Assembly (NCBI RefSeq): GCF_017948265.1 | Contig: NZ_CP072852.1 | Span: 1,798,001 to 1,862,000 of the forward strand | Direction of reading: 5' to 3' | DNA from: Rhodoferax sp. PAMC 29310 | Lineage (GTDB): Bacteria; Pseudomonadota; Gammaproteobacteria; Burkholderiales; Burkholderiaceae_C | Length of the DNA stretch: 64,000 nt | Part shown: piece after piece, positions 16,341 through 26,442 of the stretch | How positions within the stretch are numbered: position 1 is the first letter of the stretch | How the letters are laid out: each line of letters opens with the position of its first letter | The notes under the pieces: model-generated | The model's input: only the letters and a program-made list of their open reading frames with translations | Told to the model about the DNA's origin: nothing | Database searches by the model: none | Position numbers and translations under genes: made by a program

Positions 16341-18755
16341 CTAGTAAGCCATATGCTGCCAATACCGCGCTTGAATATCGCGTTGGCAAACCACTCTATC
16401 AGGTCGCTCAGACCGCCATTGGGCCGCACCACAACGAGATGAATCGACCAGCTGAATCCCGCGATTCTCATAACGCACCACGACAGGGCGCGCCGGATGG
16501 CCATAGCGATTTCGGTAGCCCGACTGCACCAGTGCAATGCGTGGCGAAACAGCATCCAGAAACTCGGGCGTGCTGGACGTCTGGCTGCCATGGTGTGGCA
16601 CCAACAAAATGTCGGCCTTCAGGTTGACCCCCTGCGCCGTCAATCTCAACTCTTGCGCTTTTTCAATGTCCCCGGCCAGCAATGCCGCTCGCTGCCCATT
16701 GGAAATTCGCAGCGTGCAACTCAGTGCATTGGATTTGGAAGCCCCCTCGTAGTCAGACGCAGATGGATGAAGCACCTCAAAGTCCACGCCGTCCCAACGC
16801 CATTGCTGACCGGCCTGGCACCGCGTGGCTGGGCGCAGTCGCTGCAATTCATGGGTGTCTTCAATCGAACTCAGCATCGTGGCTTTAGGGTGGGCCAGCA
16901 GAACGGCGGCAGCGCCCCCGACATGATCGCTGTCCCGGTGACTGAGCACCAATGCATCCACCCGAGCACCAAAAGCGCTGAGCATTGGCACCAGCACCCG
17001 CTGGCCGGCATCGTTGTCCAGGCCATAACGCGGCCCCGTGTCATACACCAGCACATGGCGGGCTGTTTGCACAATCACTGCATTGCCCTGCCCGACGTCT
17101 GCCGCCCACAACTCAAATTCACCGATTGGTGGGCGCGGCGCCTGCCACAGCAGCACCGGCAAGACCAATGGCAGGCCAATCAGACGAAAACGCCACGGCA
17201 AACTCATCACCAGCAAAACCCCGCCCAGCACCCCAGACGCACCGGCCCATAGTGGTGCCTGAGCCACGGACACCGTGGCAAATGGCAACGCGGCAAGCTG
17301 TGCCAGGTACCAGTTCATGCCCTCAATCGCCATACTGGCAAGACCCCACAAGGGGGGCACAAATACCCCCGCCATAGCCAGCGGGGTGATGACCAAGGTC
17401 ACCCAGGGAATGGCCAGTGCATTCGAAGCCAAACCGACCACAGACACCTGCCCGAACAGCAGCAGAGTGAGCGGCGTCAAGGCCAGCGTGATGACCCACT
17501 GCTCGCGAAACATATGAGCAATTCGTCCGAATGCCCTCGTACCAGATGCGGAAGACGCTCCTGAATTACTAGCAAACAACACCCCAACAGCGACAAAACT
17601 CAACCAGAACCCGGCCTGCAACAAGGCCCACGGGTCGATGAGCAGCACCGCCGCGCAAGCCAGCAACCACACCTGCGGCCAAGGCCAGCGAATGCCCAGA
17701 AGCGTTGAGGCACTGACCACCCACAGCATCAAAATGGTGCGTTGCGCCGGCACACCCCAACCGCTGAACACGGCGTAGACCGTGGCCAGCATCAAGCCCC
17801 CCAGCAACGCCGCTTTCGGTGCGGGCAACCAAAGGCAAAGCGCGCCTGAGCGACGCCACAAGGCGGCAATCAAACCCATGGCCACCCAGGCGAACATCGT
17901 GATGTGAAGCCCGGATATGGCCATCAAATGGGACACACCTGTCGCCCGGAACATGTCCCAGTCCCGGTGTTCGATGGCATTTTGATCCCCCACTACCAAG
18001 GCCGCCACCAGGCCCGCGTGGGACCGATCAGGGATGCGTGCAAAGATCAAGGTCCGCACCCAATGACGCAAGCGCTCCACAGGGTAGAACACAGTTTGGA
18101 GCAATCGTTGCGGCGCGGGGTCGTTAGCGCCGGTTCGGATGTAGCCCGTGGCCTGCACCCCTTGCTCCCACAGCCACAACTCATAGTCAAAGCCATGCGG
18201 ATTGCGGGCGCCATGCGGTGCCTTGAGTCGAACCGTCAAACGCCACACTTCGCCCGGCACGACGGGCGACGGCAATGCCAGCGCTGCAGCATCCCTGGGC
18301 ACACCAAACTGACCCGTATACCAACCCAAATCAATGCGCGGCGGAAGTCGCACCAGGGCGCCATCCAGGCTTGCCGAGTTCACATCAAAGCGAAACCGGT
18401 GTCCGTTCTCGGTGACTTGGGGCAGGCTCGCGACCACCCCAGTGACCTGCAAATCGCGCCCCTCCAGCGCAGGGTTCAATGCCTGCTGCACAAACCCGAC
18501 TGAGCGCAGCCCTGTCGCGCTGAACCCCAGCACAGCAAACGCCAACAGGAGCAGACCTGTTCTTTTGACAACCGCTATTGAAATAGTAGCTAGCCACGCC
18601 CATCCGACCAGCGCCAGAAGCACTAAACCGGCATACAACCATCCAGAGACCAAGTTGGCCTGCTGCAATTGCAAGGCAGTGCCCGCGATCACCCCCAACA
18701 AGGCGGGCCATGTCAATCCAGCCAAAACTAGGCGGTGGATTGGGGGAAGCAGCAT
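16341..18755 (-). CDS. comEC: DNA internalization competence protein ComEC/Rec2
   Basis: 804 residues. The N-terminus has membrane helices and a DUF4131-like soluble region. The central competence domain is polytopic and includes GLVAALVVGDQNAIEHRDWD and GVSHLMAISGLHITMFAW. The C-terminal third is a metallo-beta-lactamase-like domain with LVLSHRDSDHVGGAAAVL and LLVPHHGSQTSS. ComEC forms the inner-membrane channel for single-stranded DNA uptake; the metal domain is thought to degrade the second strand. A short dispersed repeat lies within the coding sequence near residues 53-62 (18573-18600). The natural-competence machinery itself (comEA, pil genes) is not in the window. Confidence 0.95.
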   Translation of the reverse strand: MLLPPIHRLVLAGLTWPALLGVIAGTALQLQQANLVSGWLYAGLVLLALVGWAWLATISIAVVKRTGLLLLAFAVLGFSATGLRSVGFVQQALNPALEGRDLQVTGVVASLPQVTENGHRFRFDVNSASLDGALVRLPPRIDLGWYTGQFGVPRDAAALALPSPVVPGEVWRLTVRLKAPHGARNPHGFDYELWLWEQGVQATGYIRTGANDPAPQRLLQTVFYPVERLRHWVRTLIFARIPDRSHAGLVAALVVGDQNAIEHRDWDMFRATGVSHLMAISGLHITMFAWVAMGLIAALWRRSGALCLWLPAPKAALLGGLMLATVYAVFSGWGVPAQRTILMLWVVSASTLLGIRWPWPQVWLLACAAVLLIDPWALLQAGFWLSFVAVGVLFASNSGASSASGTRAFGRIAHMFREQWVITLALTPLTLLLFGQVSVVGLASNALAIPWVTLVITPLAMAGVFVPPLWGLASMAIEGMNWYLAQLAALPFATVSVAQAPLWAGASGVLGGVLLVMSLPWRFRLIGLPLVLPVLLWQAPRPPIGEFELWAADVGQGNAVIVQTARHVLVYDTGPRYGLDNDAGQRVLVPMLSAFGARVDALVLSHRDSDHVGGAAAVLLAHPKATMLSSIEDTHELQRLRPATRCQAGQQWRWDGVDFEVLHPSASDYEGASKSNALSCTLRISNGQRAALLAGDIEKAQELRLTAQGVNLKADILLVPHHGSQTSSTPEFLDAVSPRIALVQSGYRNRYGHPARPVVVRYENRGIQLVDSSRCGAAQWRSERPDRVVCQRDIQARYWQHMAY
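18573..18600 (+). repeat. Short dispersed repeat copy inside comEC
   Basis: CGCTATTGAAATAGTAGCTA plus CCACGC aligns with TGCTATTGATTAAGTAGCTA plus TTACGC beside eda (46346). It encodes part of the N-terminal membrane region of ComEC. Confidence 0.5.
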
Positions 18756-18955
18756 GGCGCCATGCTACCTTGACCGGCCACCGGGCTGACATCCAAAGGA
18801 TGACCCGGACAATGCGGCATGACGCTGATAGAGGGACGGGGCGGAACGCCCGCTTTCATGAGCTGGGTAAATCTACGTAAATTTCTAAAGCGTTCCCACC
18901 TAAAGGCGGCGTCTGCGGTTCCAATACGCCACATTCGTCAAGAAGGATTGCTCCC

Positions 18956-20455
18956 ATGCCCCCAATCGTCACACCCGACAATCGCTTGCCACGGCGCCAG
19001 GCCCTTCAATGGATGGCGGCCTTGGCCAGCCCCTCTATCGGTGGAAAGGCCTTGGCGCAGACGGTCACTGACATGGCACAGAAGCCCAACGCACAAGCCT
19101 GGCGCGCCATGTCTCGGTTGGGCTATGGCCCCAGCCCCTTTCAAATTCGCAGCGTGGAGGGGGCACCCAACGCGCAGGTTTGGGCAATGCAGCAGCTTGA
19201 ATTGGCGCTGCGTGCCAGCCATCAACCGGCCCGGATCTCGGCAGACGCCGCCGAATTCAATCAATCCTTGCCAGGAATTTTCGAGGGCACCCGAAAGGAG
19301 CGCGAGGCCCGAGCCAAGATCAAGGCGGACCCCGGCTCCATAGCGGACGACCGCGACGAAGTTAACTTCAACCGCTTCATGGTGCGCCAGGCGGCCGCGT
19401 GGCGCTTGAGCAGTTGCAGCAATGCCGAGCAGGAAAACCCACTGCTGGCCCGCATGACCGAGTTCTGGTTCAACCATTTGAATGTCTACGTCGGCAAAGG
19501 CTCGGTTCGACCCTTCGTGGGCCACTATGTGGTGAATGTCGCGCGCGCTCACGCCTTGGGTCCGTTTGAAGAACTGCTGTTGGCCAGCGCTCGCCACCCG
19601 GCCATGCTGCACTACCTGGACCAGGTCCAAAGTGTGGCCGACGGCACCATGGGCCCCAGAGGCACCAAACGCGGACTGAATGAAAACTACGCGCGTGAAC
19701 TCATGGAGCTTCACACCCTGGGCGTGAATGGCGGTTACACACAAACTGACGTGCGCGAGTTGGCCCGGGTTCTGACCGGATGGACCATTGACCCGAACAA
19801 TGCCTCAGGCTTTCGCTTCGCCACCCGCCAGCACGACAACAGTCGAAAATCCGTGTTGGGTCATACCTACCCCTCCGGATTCACCCGCTCAGGCGAGGCA
19901 GAAGGTGAGGAAGCTATTCGCATGCTGGCCAGGCACCCCAAAACCGCTGCACGGATCAGCCTGCGCTTGGCCCAGTTTTTTGTGGCGGACGAACCCCCGC
20001 CGGCCTTGGTCGAGGCCTTAACGCGCAAATTTCTGGTAACGCAGGGCAATATGCACCAGGTCATGCAAGAGTTGCTGTCGTCACCCGAATTTTGGCGCAA
20101 AGAAAACCGGCTTTTCAAAACGCCAATGGACTTCGCATGCTCGGCACTGGCGGCTACGCAAGCGGGCTCAGACCCACGCAAACTGCTGCTTAGCGCCAAA
20201 TTTCTGGACGATGCCGGACAACCCGTCCATGGCTGGCAGACCCCTGATGGCTATACCGTGGACGCCGCCACCTGGCTGGCCCCGGAAGCGCTCACCCGGC
20301 GGGCCGACTTCGCCATGGTGCTGGCGCGTGACACCCGCGACTTGGGCTTTCTTGCCCCCTATATGAGCCCTGCGGCGCGGGCAGCGATTGAACAGGAGCG
20401 CCCCGGCATGCGGGATGGCCTTCTGCTCGCCAGTCCGGACTTCATGTACAAATAA
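18956..20455 (+). CDS. DUF1800 domain-containing protein, exported
   Basis: 499 residues. The N-terminus has a twin arginine (LPRRQALQWMA) and a hydrophobic stretch ending in ALAQ, suggesting Tat export. Then comes the DUF1800 pattern: AWRAMSRLGYGPSP, LLARMTEFWFNHLNVYVGKG, and LNENYARELMELHTLGVNGGYTQTDV, followed by VLTGWTI. AAGGA upstream supports ATG 18956. Function is unknown; the family is nearly always paired with a DUF1501 protein, which follows here 14 bases downstream. The region from 18756 to this gene holds a hairpin (18781-18808) and no other gene. Confidence 0.93.
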   Translation: MPPIVTPDNRLPRRQALQWMAALASPSIGGKALAQTVTDMAQKPNAQAWRAMSRLGYGPSPFQIRSVEGAPNAQVWAMQQLELALRASHQPARISADAAEFNQSLPGIFEGTRKEREARAKIKADPGSIADDRDEVNFNRFMVRQAAAWRLSSCSNAEQENPLLARMTEFWFNHLNVYVGKGSVRPFVGHYVVNVARAHALGPFEELLLASARHPAMLHYLDQVQSVADGTMGPRGTKRGLNENYARELMELHTLGVNGGYTQTDVRELARVLTGWTIDPNNASGFRFATRQHDNSRKSVLGHTYPSGFTRSGEAEGEEAIRMLARHPKTAARISLRLAQFFVADEPPPALVEALTRKFLVTQGNMHQVMQELLSSPEFWRKENRLFKTPMDFACSALAATQAGSDPRKLLLSAKFLDDAGQPVHGWQTPDGYTVDAATWLAPEALTRRADFAMVLARDTRDLGFLAPYMSPAARAAIEQERPGMRDGLLLASPDFMYK

Positions 20456-20469
20456 ATTTGGGAAAAAAC

Positions 20470-21756
20470 ATGACCAAAGCTCTTCTCAACATGCGGTCGT
20501 CAGGCCGTCGTCAAGCGCTGCAAGCCTTGTTGGGCGCCGCCTCGTTTTGGGCCGTGCCTGGCTCGTGGGCACAAACAGACGCCAACCCGGCCACTGACGG
20601 CCGGCTCGTGATCGTGCTGCTGCGCGGTGCCTACGACGGTCTCTCTGCGCTGGTGCCCTATGGCGACCCCCACTACTACGCGTTGCGCCCCAGCATCGCC
20701 ATCGCCCGGCCTGACGGAAGCGACCAGGCCACATTACCGCTGGATGCGACCTTTGGATTGCACCCGGCGCTGTCAGCCTTGCTGCCGCTGTGGCGGGAAG
20801 GTATCTTGAGCGTGGTCCCGGCGTCGGGATCGGCTACCGCGACACGCTCGCACTTCGATGCCCAGCGTTACCTGGAACAAGGCACCAACGGCAAGGCCAA
20901 CGGCGGGGCCGGTTGGTTAAACACCCTGGCCGGCCTGCAAGGCAAGCCCTCAGACAAAGCCGCCCACCTTGTTGGCGTCGGCGAAGCGAACCCATTGATT
21001 CTGGCAGGGGTCCATGCCAGCAAACTGGTTCCTAAGGGACAGGCCGCAACCCGCGAAGGCGTCCTCGGGAACGAGCGCACACGAGACGCGATGATGGCGC
21101 TCTATGCCGGCAATGACGCCCTGTCGGAGGCCTTTCGCGCGGGCGCCCAAAGCCGCATGGACACCGCCAAAACGCTGACGGCGGAAATGAATGACCCCGC
21201 CATGAACGGCGGTGAAATGGCCGCCGCCAACAACGGCGCGGGCTCGGCGCAAGGCCTGTTGCTGGACGCTCGCCATCTGGGCACTCTCATGCGGCAAAAC
21301 CGCGCGCTTAAGCTGGGCTTTTTGTCAGCCGGCGGATGGGACACCCACGCCAATCAGGGTGCGGCCACAGGTGGCCTGGCCCGCAACCTGGAGGGATTGA
21401 GCGGCGCACTGGTGCAATTGCGCCGTGACTTCTCAGGCCCCAAGGATGTGATTGTGGTGATGAGCGAATTTGGCCGAACGACGGCCGAAAACGGCACCCG
21501 CGGCACCGACCATGGGCACGGCAATGCCATGTGGGTTGTGGGCAACGCCGTGAACGGAGGCCGCTGGCATGGTGGCTGGCGCGGCCTGGCTGCAGATCAA
21601 TTGAATGAAGGGCGAGACCTGCCAGTGCTCAACGATTACCGAGGCGTTCTGGCCCAAGTGCTGCGGGCCACGCAAGGGCTATCGGACGCTCAATTGGCGC
21701 AATTGTTTCCCGGATTCTCCTGGGATCCGTCGCTGAACAAACTCATGCGGGCCTGA
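20470..21756 (+). CDS. DUF1501 domain-containing protein, exported
   Basis: 428 residues. A twin-arginine-like signal (SGRRQALQALLGAASFWAVP, then GSWAQ) precedes the domain. Characteristic parts are LVIVLLRGAYDGLSALVPYGD, GGWDTHANQG and VMSEFGRTTAENGTRGTDHG, which resemble the metal-binding elements of alkaline-phosphatase/sulfatase folds. The domain belongs to that superfamily but no substrate is known. ATG 20470 is preferred over 20458 on spacing from the preceding stop. Operon partner of the DUF1800 gene. Confidence 0.93.
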   Translation: MTKALLNMRSSGRRQALQALLGAASFWAVPGSWAQTDANPATDGRLVIVLLRGAYDGLSALVPYGDPHYYALRPSIAIARPDGSDQATLPLDATFGLHPALSALLPLWREGILSVVPASGSATATRSHFDAQRYLEQGTNGKANGGAGWLNTLAGLQGKPSDKAAHLVGVGEANPLILAGVHASKLVPKGQAATREGVLGNERTRDAMMALYAGNDALSEAFRAGAQSRMDTAKTLTAEMNDPAMNGGEMAAANNGAGSAQGLLLDARHLGTLMRQNRALKLGFLSAGGWDTHANQGAATGGLARNLEGLSGALVQLRRDFSGPKDVIVVMSEFGRTTAENGTRGTDHGHGNAMWVVGNAVNGGRWHGGWRGLAADQLNEGRDLPVLNDYRGVLAQVLRATQGLSDAQLAQLFPGFSWDPSLNKLMRA

Positions 21757-21765
21757 GATAACCGG

Positions 21766-22896
21766 CTAGGCGAGCGCCTGCACCTGTGCCATGTCAGGTC
21801 GCGCCAGCCAAGCCTGAAACTCATCAACCAATTGCATGCTCGCCGCGGTCGCGGCAGACCAAGCCTTCATTCGACCCGCCAGATCGGTGCCATAGTGGGT
21901 GAAATCGACGCGGTCAGGCAACTTGCCATTCGGCAAGGTTTTGACCCAATCCGGATGCGGCGAGAGCACCACCATATTGTCCAAAAAGTGGGTTGATTTG
22001 TGCCGCCATCGCAAATGCTTGTCCAGCCAACCCGGGACCACCGTGGATTGAAAGTGCGGATAAATTACCAAGCCTTTTGATGCCCCAGCCCTTTCCTCCT
22101 CGGCGCGAGCAGCTACGGTTTCAATAGCACTTGAACGCCCCGGGTAGTTCAAATGCAGGTGATAGTCCGTCAAGCCACCATCCCAGTAAGCACCGGGTGG
22201 CGCGCCCGGAATGTGGTGCACCGCCCGCAACGCAAACGGAATCGAGCAACTGGCCTGCAAGGCAGGCTGAAAGTTGGCCTCGGTCAGTTTGAGCGCCCGG
22301 GTGCGATAGTCTTGGGTGGCAAATGGCAAAGCGCCCTCACCCGTCGAAAAGACCACGCGCTCCAGCCATGCCCCCATCGCTTTGCGGTGGACCGTGTTCG
22401 TCACAAACGCGCCCAAGTAACCCAACGGTGTGCGCCACGCGGCCTCCCGGTTCAGCACATGGCGTCCCCGCGAGGTGATGATATGCAAGCGATACCGGGG
22501 GTGATGAAGCACCTCGTCCACCCGCCCGCCGTAAAAGGCTTTCAGGTTTTCGCCAAACATGGCGCTGACCCGCTCGGCGGGAGGTCGCTTTTCGCCGGGC
22601 CGGAGCTCAAAATTCTGGCGAATGTAGTCGTGCTCCAGCCGCTCAAAGGCTTGTGCTGGGTCGTTCAGACAGGCGGTAGCCATGCGCCAGGCGCCAATGG
22701 ATGCACCCACCAAATCCACGGTTTGACAGGACTGCGTCAGCCACTCTCCGAAAATGAATTGGTCCAATCGCCCCAAGATCAGGCCCTTGGGCCCGCCGGC
22801 TGCGCCCGGCACCGTGGCCACGTCGCCGGCCTGCAGTCCATGCCTCTCCATGTGGCGCCGTGCCGTGGGACCGGCGTGAATATTCAATGCCCGCAA
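21766..22896 (-). CDS. Patatin-like phospholipase family protein
   Basis: 376 residues. The catalytic dyad of patatins is visible: nucleophile Ser in VDLVGASIGAWRMA (GxSxG) and Asp in AYWDGGLTDYH (DGG). The oxyanion glycine run is GAAGGPKGLIL. A lipid acyl hydrolase is expected, cytoplasmic as there is no signal peptide. It is 9 bases downstream of the HDOD gene on the same strand. A dispersed-repeat copy (22101-22129) encodes SSAIETVAARA after the DGG motif, a spot that probably tolerates insertions. Confidence 0.9.
   Translation of the reverse strand: MRALNIHAGPTARRHMERHGLQAGDVATVPGAAGGPKGLILGRLDQFIFGEWLTQSCQTVDLVGASIGAWRMATACLNDPAQAFERLEHDYIRQNFELRPGEKRPPAERVSAMFGENLKAFYGGRVDEVLHHPRYRLHIITSRGRHVLNREAAWRTPLGYLGAFVTNTVHRKAMGAWLERVVFSTGEGALPFATQDYRTRALKLTEANFQPALQASCSIPFALRAVHHIPGAPPGAYWDGGLTDYHLHLNYPGRSSAIETVAARAEEERAGASKGLVIYPHFQSTVVPGWLDKHLRWRHKSTHFLDNMVVLSPHPDWVKTLPNGKLPDRVDFTHYGTDLAGRMKAWSAATAASMQLVDEFQAWLARPDMAQVQALA
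22101..22129 (-). repeat. Short dispersed repeat copy inside the patatin-like gene
   Basis: On the minus strand TGCTATTGAAACCGTAGCTG plus CTCGCGC aligns with the copies in comEC and beside eda over the core GCTATTGA-GTAGCT-CGC. Confidence 0.45.
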
Positions 22897-22905
22897 GGAT
22901 CGCCC

Positions 22906-23730
22906 TCAGATCAGATCGCGGCCGGGCAATTGCGCCGACCAGTCAATGGGGTCCTGCTGCAACACCATGTCGATGTCCAAGCGCAAAACATCACCCACCC
23001 CGCCAGGAAAAGTAACCGCCAGCTCTCGCTCAGACAAATCGGCCTCTTTCGCCCGTGCGCGCCACGCAGCCAAGTGAATAACACCCGCCAGCGGCTCATA
23101 GACGTCATTCTCAAACGGGGCGTATTGGTGTTCCAGTGCGTCAGCCATGGGTTGCGGAAAATTCCACTTTCGGGCGAAACCGGCCCCCACTTGCGCATAG
23201 CAAAACCCAAATGCACGGCGTTCGGACCGGGCTCGCCGCAGGTCCAGCGCCGGCACAGCTTGGTCGAGTTCCGCACATTGCTCGGGCATACCGATGTGAA
23301 TCGCTAACTCGCCCACTGCGTGAATCAGGCCGCAGGTGAACGCAGCCTGTTGATTCAGCCGAACCAGGCCAGCCAGAGAGCGAGCCAAGCGGGCCACATT
23401 CAGGCTATAGGCCCAAAACTGCAACAGATTGATGCCCGGAACAGCCTTGACCGACGCACCAGAGGCTGCAGACGCGGCCATGGTGCGCACATGGCTGAGC
23501 TCAAGCACCGCCAGTGACTCTGACACGCTGTTGACTCGCCCCGACAACTTGAAAAAACCTGAGTTCGCCAGTTGCAACAAGCGCGTGGTCAAGGCCGGGT
23601 CTGAGCTGATGAGCTGGGTGATTTTTTTCAAATCGGGCTCACTCAATGCCAACTCATTCAGCAAGAGCGCCACCACCCTGGGGATGCTGGGCAGCACAAA
23701 TGGCGTGGCCAGCAGGGCTTTCAATTCCAT
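22906..23730 (-). CDS. HDOD domain-containing protein
   Basis: 274 residues with one HDOD domain covering most of the protein: ALLATPFVLPSIPRVVALLL, ITQLISSDPALTTRLLQLAN, FWAYSLNVARLARSLA and AFTCGLIHAVGELAIHIGMP. HDOD domains are HD-related helical domains without proven phosphohydrolase activity, common in signalling proteins. There is no second output domain here. It is upstream of the patatin-like gene and 50 bases downstream of tex on the same strand. Confidence 0.9.
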   Translation of the reverse strand: MELKALLATPFVLPSIPRVVALLLNELALSEPDLKKITQLISSDPALTTRLLQLANSGFFKLSGRVNSVSESLAVLELSHVRTMAASAASGASVKAVPGINLLQFWAYSLNVARLARSLAGLVRLNQQAAFTCGLIHAVGELAIHIGMPEQCAELDQAVPALDLRRARSERRAFGFCYAQVGAGFARKWNFPQPMADALEHQYAPFENDVYEPLAGVIHLAAWRARAKEADLSERELAVTFPGGVGDVLRLDIDMVLQQDPIDWSAQLPGRDLI

Positions 23731-23780
23731 AAGGACTGTTCTCCTTTCATCGCAGTACGCACGTCATCACACCATGCAAC

Positions 23781-26186
23781 TTAGTTGCCCTTGAGCTTGG
23801 CAAAGGCCGATGCCATGGCACTGGCTTGCGGCGCATTAACCGGCGCGCCACCCGAGCGGCCACGTTGTTGATTGTGAGCGCCTTGAAAGCGGTTGTCACC
23901 CGGGCTGTCGCGACGGCTCGGCGCGGCACCCAGCTTCATTGTCAGGCCAATGCGCTTGCGGGCCACATCCACCTCAACCACCTGCACCTTGACGATGTCG
24001 CCGGTCTTGACGACCTCGCGCGCGTCGGTCACAAATTTGTGGCTCAACTGACTCACATGCACCAAGCCGTCCTGGTGCACGCCCAGGTCAATGAACGCGC
24101 CAAAGGCGGCCACGTTGCTCACGGTGCCCTCCAGCACCATGCCCTCTTTCAGGTCTTTGATGTCCTCGACGCCGTCGTTGAAACGCGCCACCTTGAAATC
24201 GGGGCGCGGGTCACGGCCCGGCTTTTCCAGCTCGCCCAAGATGTCCTTGACGGTGATCACGCCAAATTTCTCGTTCGAGAACAGTTCAGGCTTGAGCACC
24301 TTGAGCATATCGGCGCGCCCCATCAGCTCCGCCACCGGCTTGGCGGTGTGGCTCATGATTTTCTCAACCACCGGGTAGGTCTCAGGGTGCACACCCGTCA
24401 TGTCCAGCGGGTTGTCTCCGCCGCGAATGCGCAGAAACCCGGCGCTTTGCTCAAAGGTTTTCGCGCCCAGACCAGTCACTTGCATCAACTGCTGGCGGTT
24501 GTTGAAAGCGCCATTGGCTTCGCGCCAACGCACCACGGCCTTGGCCACGCTACCACTCAAGCCGGACACACGCGACAGCAACGGCACGCTGGCGGTGTTC
24601 AGGTCAACACCCACCGAGTTCACACAGTCTTCGACCACCGCTTCCAGCGTCTTGGCCAACTCGCTTTGGTTCACATCGTGCTGGTACTGGCCCACGCCAA
24701 TCGACTTGGGATCAATCTTGACCAGCTCAGCCAAGGGGTCTTGCAAGCGGCGGGCAATACTGGCTGCACCGCGCAAGCTCACATCCACATCGGGCATTTC
24801 CTGCGACGCAAACTCGCTAGCCGAATACACCGACGCACCGGCTTCGCTCACCACCACTTTTTCAATCACCCGATCGGACGCCTTGGCCAACAGCTTGATC
24901 AAGTCGGCGGCCAATTTGTCCGTCTCACGGCTGGCGGTGCCGTTGCCAATGGCGATCAGGTTCACACCGTGCTTCTCGCACAGCTTGCCCAGCGTGTGCA
25001 ACGAGCCTTCCCAGTCCTTGCGTGGCTCGTGCGGGAAAACGGTTGAAGTGTCCACCAACTTGCCCGTCGAGTCGACCACCGCCACCTTGACGCCGGTGCG
25101 AATGCCGGGATCCAGCCCCAACACCACGCGGGGGCCGGCGGGGGCTGCCAGCAAGAGGTCACGCAAGTTGTCGGCAAACACCTTGATCGCCACTTTTTCT
25201 GCGTCTTCTCGCAGGCGAGTGAACAAGTCCCGCTCGGTCGACAGGCTTAGCTTCACGCGCCATGTCCAGGCCACACACTTGCGAATCAAATCGTCCGCCG
25301 CACGTGCTTTATGGCTCCACCCCAGGCGCAGGGCGATACGCCCTTCAGCCAATGACACCACGGGCGTCGCTCTTGTTTTGATAGCTACCTGCGCAGACGC
25401 AGCGGGCGTATAACCGGGATTTGGCTCAGGAAGTATCAACTTGGCATCGAGAATTTCCAACCCGCGCCCCCGAAAGACGGCCAGCGCCCGATGGGAGGGC
25501 ACCCGGCCAATCGGTTCGTCGTAGTCAAAGTAGTCCCGAAACTTGGACACATCGGCGTTGTTTTCGTCCTTGCCGTCCATCAGCTTGCTCTGAAACAAGC
25601 CCTCGGTCCACAACCACTCGCGCAAATCCTGTACCAGGCTGGGCGTCTCCGCCCAGCGCTCGCTCAACAAGTCACGCACACCGTCCAACACCGCTTGTAC
25701 GGTCGAGAAATCAGGTTGTTTGTCTTCGCCCTCCCCCACCGGACGCATGGGAATCACATAGGCCAGCGCCTCATCGGCGGGCACCAAATCCGGGTTGGCA
25801 AACAAGGCGTCGGCCAGCGGCTCCAGGCCAACTTCACGCGCCAGTTGACCTTTGGTGCGGCGCTTGAGCTTGAACGGCAGGTACAGGTCTTCAAGCTCCT
25901 GCTTGGTCGCGGCACTCACCAGGGCAGCCATGAGCGAGGGCGTCATCTTGCCTTGTTCATCAATGGCTTTGATCACGGTTTGAAGGCGGTCCGCCAGTTC
26001 ACGCAAATAGCTCAGACGGGCCTCCAGCTCACGCAGCTGAATATCGTCCAGCTCGTTCGTCACCTCTTTGCGGTAACGCGCGATAAACGGCACGGTGGCA
26101 CCACCGTCAAGGAGCTCAACAGCTGTCTGAACTTGTTGCGGTTGAACCCGGAGTTCTTGCGCGATCTGCGCGATGATTTTCTGCAT
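23781..26186 (-). CDS. tex: Transcription accessory protein Tex, S1 RNA-binding
   Basis: About 801 residues. The N-terminal Tex helical domain (VELLDGGATVPFIARYRKEV, then LPFKLKRRTKGQLA) is followed by a YqgF/RNase H-like core (VVLGLDPGIRTGVKVAVVD), helix-hairpin-helix segments (VDLNTASVPLLSRVSGLS), and a C-terminal S1 domain (VLEGTVSNVAAFGAFIDLGV, DGLVHVSQLS). Tex binds nucleic acid and influences transcription of stress and virulence genes. The start was placed at MQKIIAQIAQEL (26186); the open frame upstream to 26261 has no family residues. Residues encoded by 25371-25422 (NPGYTPAASAQVAIKTRA) come from a copy of the short dispersed repeat. Confidence 0.95.
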   Translation of the reverse strand: MQKIIAQIAQELRVQPQQVQTAVELLDGGATVPFIARYRKEVTNELDDIQLRELEARLSYLRELADRLQTVIKAIDEQGKMTPSLMAALVSAATKQELEDLYLPFKLKRRTKGQLAREVGLEPLADALFANPDLVPADEALAYVIPMRPVGEGEDKQPDFSTVQAVLDGVRDLLSERWAETPSLVQDLREWLWTEGLFQSKLMDGKDENNADVSKFRDYFDYDEPIGRVPSHRALAVFRGRGLEILDAKLILPEPNPGYTPAASAQVAIKTRATPVVSLAEGRIALRLGWSHKARAADDLIRKCVAWTWRVKLSLSTERDLFTRLREDAEKVAIKVFADNLRDLLLAAPAGPRVVLGLDPGIRTGVKVAVVDSTGKLVDTSTVFPHEPRKDWEGSLHTLGKLCEKHGVNLIAIGNGTASRETDKLAADLIKLLAKASDRVIEKVVVSEAGASVYSASEFASQEMPDVDVSLRGAASIARRLQDPLAELVKIDPKSIGVGQYQHDVNQSELAKTLEAVVEDCVNSVGVDLNTASVPLLSRVSGLSGSVAKAVVRWREANGAFNNRQQLMQVTGLGAKTFEQSAGFLRIRGGDNPLDMTGVHPETYPVVEKIMSHTAKPVAELMGRADMLKVLKPELFSNEKFGVITVKDILGELEKPGRDPRPDFKVARFNDGVEDIKDLKEGMVLEGTVSNVAAFGAFIDLGVHQDGLVHVSQLSHKFVTDAREVVKTGDIVKVQVVEVDVARKRIGLTMKLGAAPSRRDSPGDNRFQGAHNQQRGRSGGAPVNAPQASAMASAFAKLKGN
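25371..25422 (+). repeat. Short dispersed repeat copy inside tex
   Basis: TTTTGATAGCTACCTGCGCA then GACGCAGCGGGCGTATAACC aligns with AGCTATTTACGCAAGAC ... CAAGGGCCATAGCCC beside eda. It lies in frame in tex, in a segment before the conserved GRIALRLGW. Confidence 0.5.
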
Positions 26187-26442
26187 AGCTTGATGAGAGA
26201 GTCGGCCTGGCGCCAACTGGAGTCTGAAAAGGACAAGTTTGCCACACCCCTGCACCCACAACTGCCTGCGTTAAAGCAGGTGGCCCCCCTTACCAGCATC
26301 CATCACTCTTTAGTACAGAGGCTCGCTCGGCAACGAACATGCACTGAAGCCCGGTATCCATGTAAGGGAACCCCTACACGCGGATTAGTAAAACCCTGAC
26401 AACAGTTCTTAAAACAGCGAACTACATTGGATGCAAACGCGT

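Noticed and set aside
18781-18808. Hairpin CCGGG...CATCC/GGATG...CCCGG upstream of comEC as a terminator
   Set aside because: It lies between divergent genes, has no T-run and no upstream transcript to end; left as an unexplained stem.
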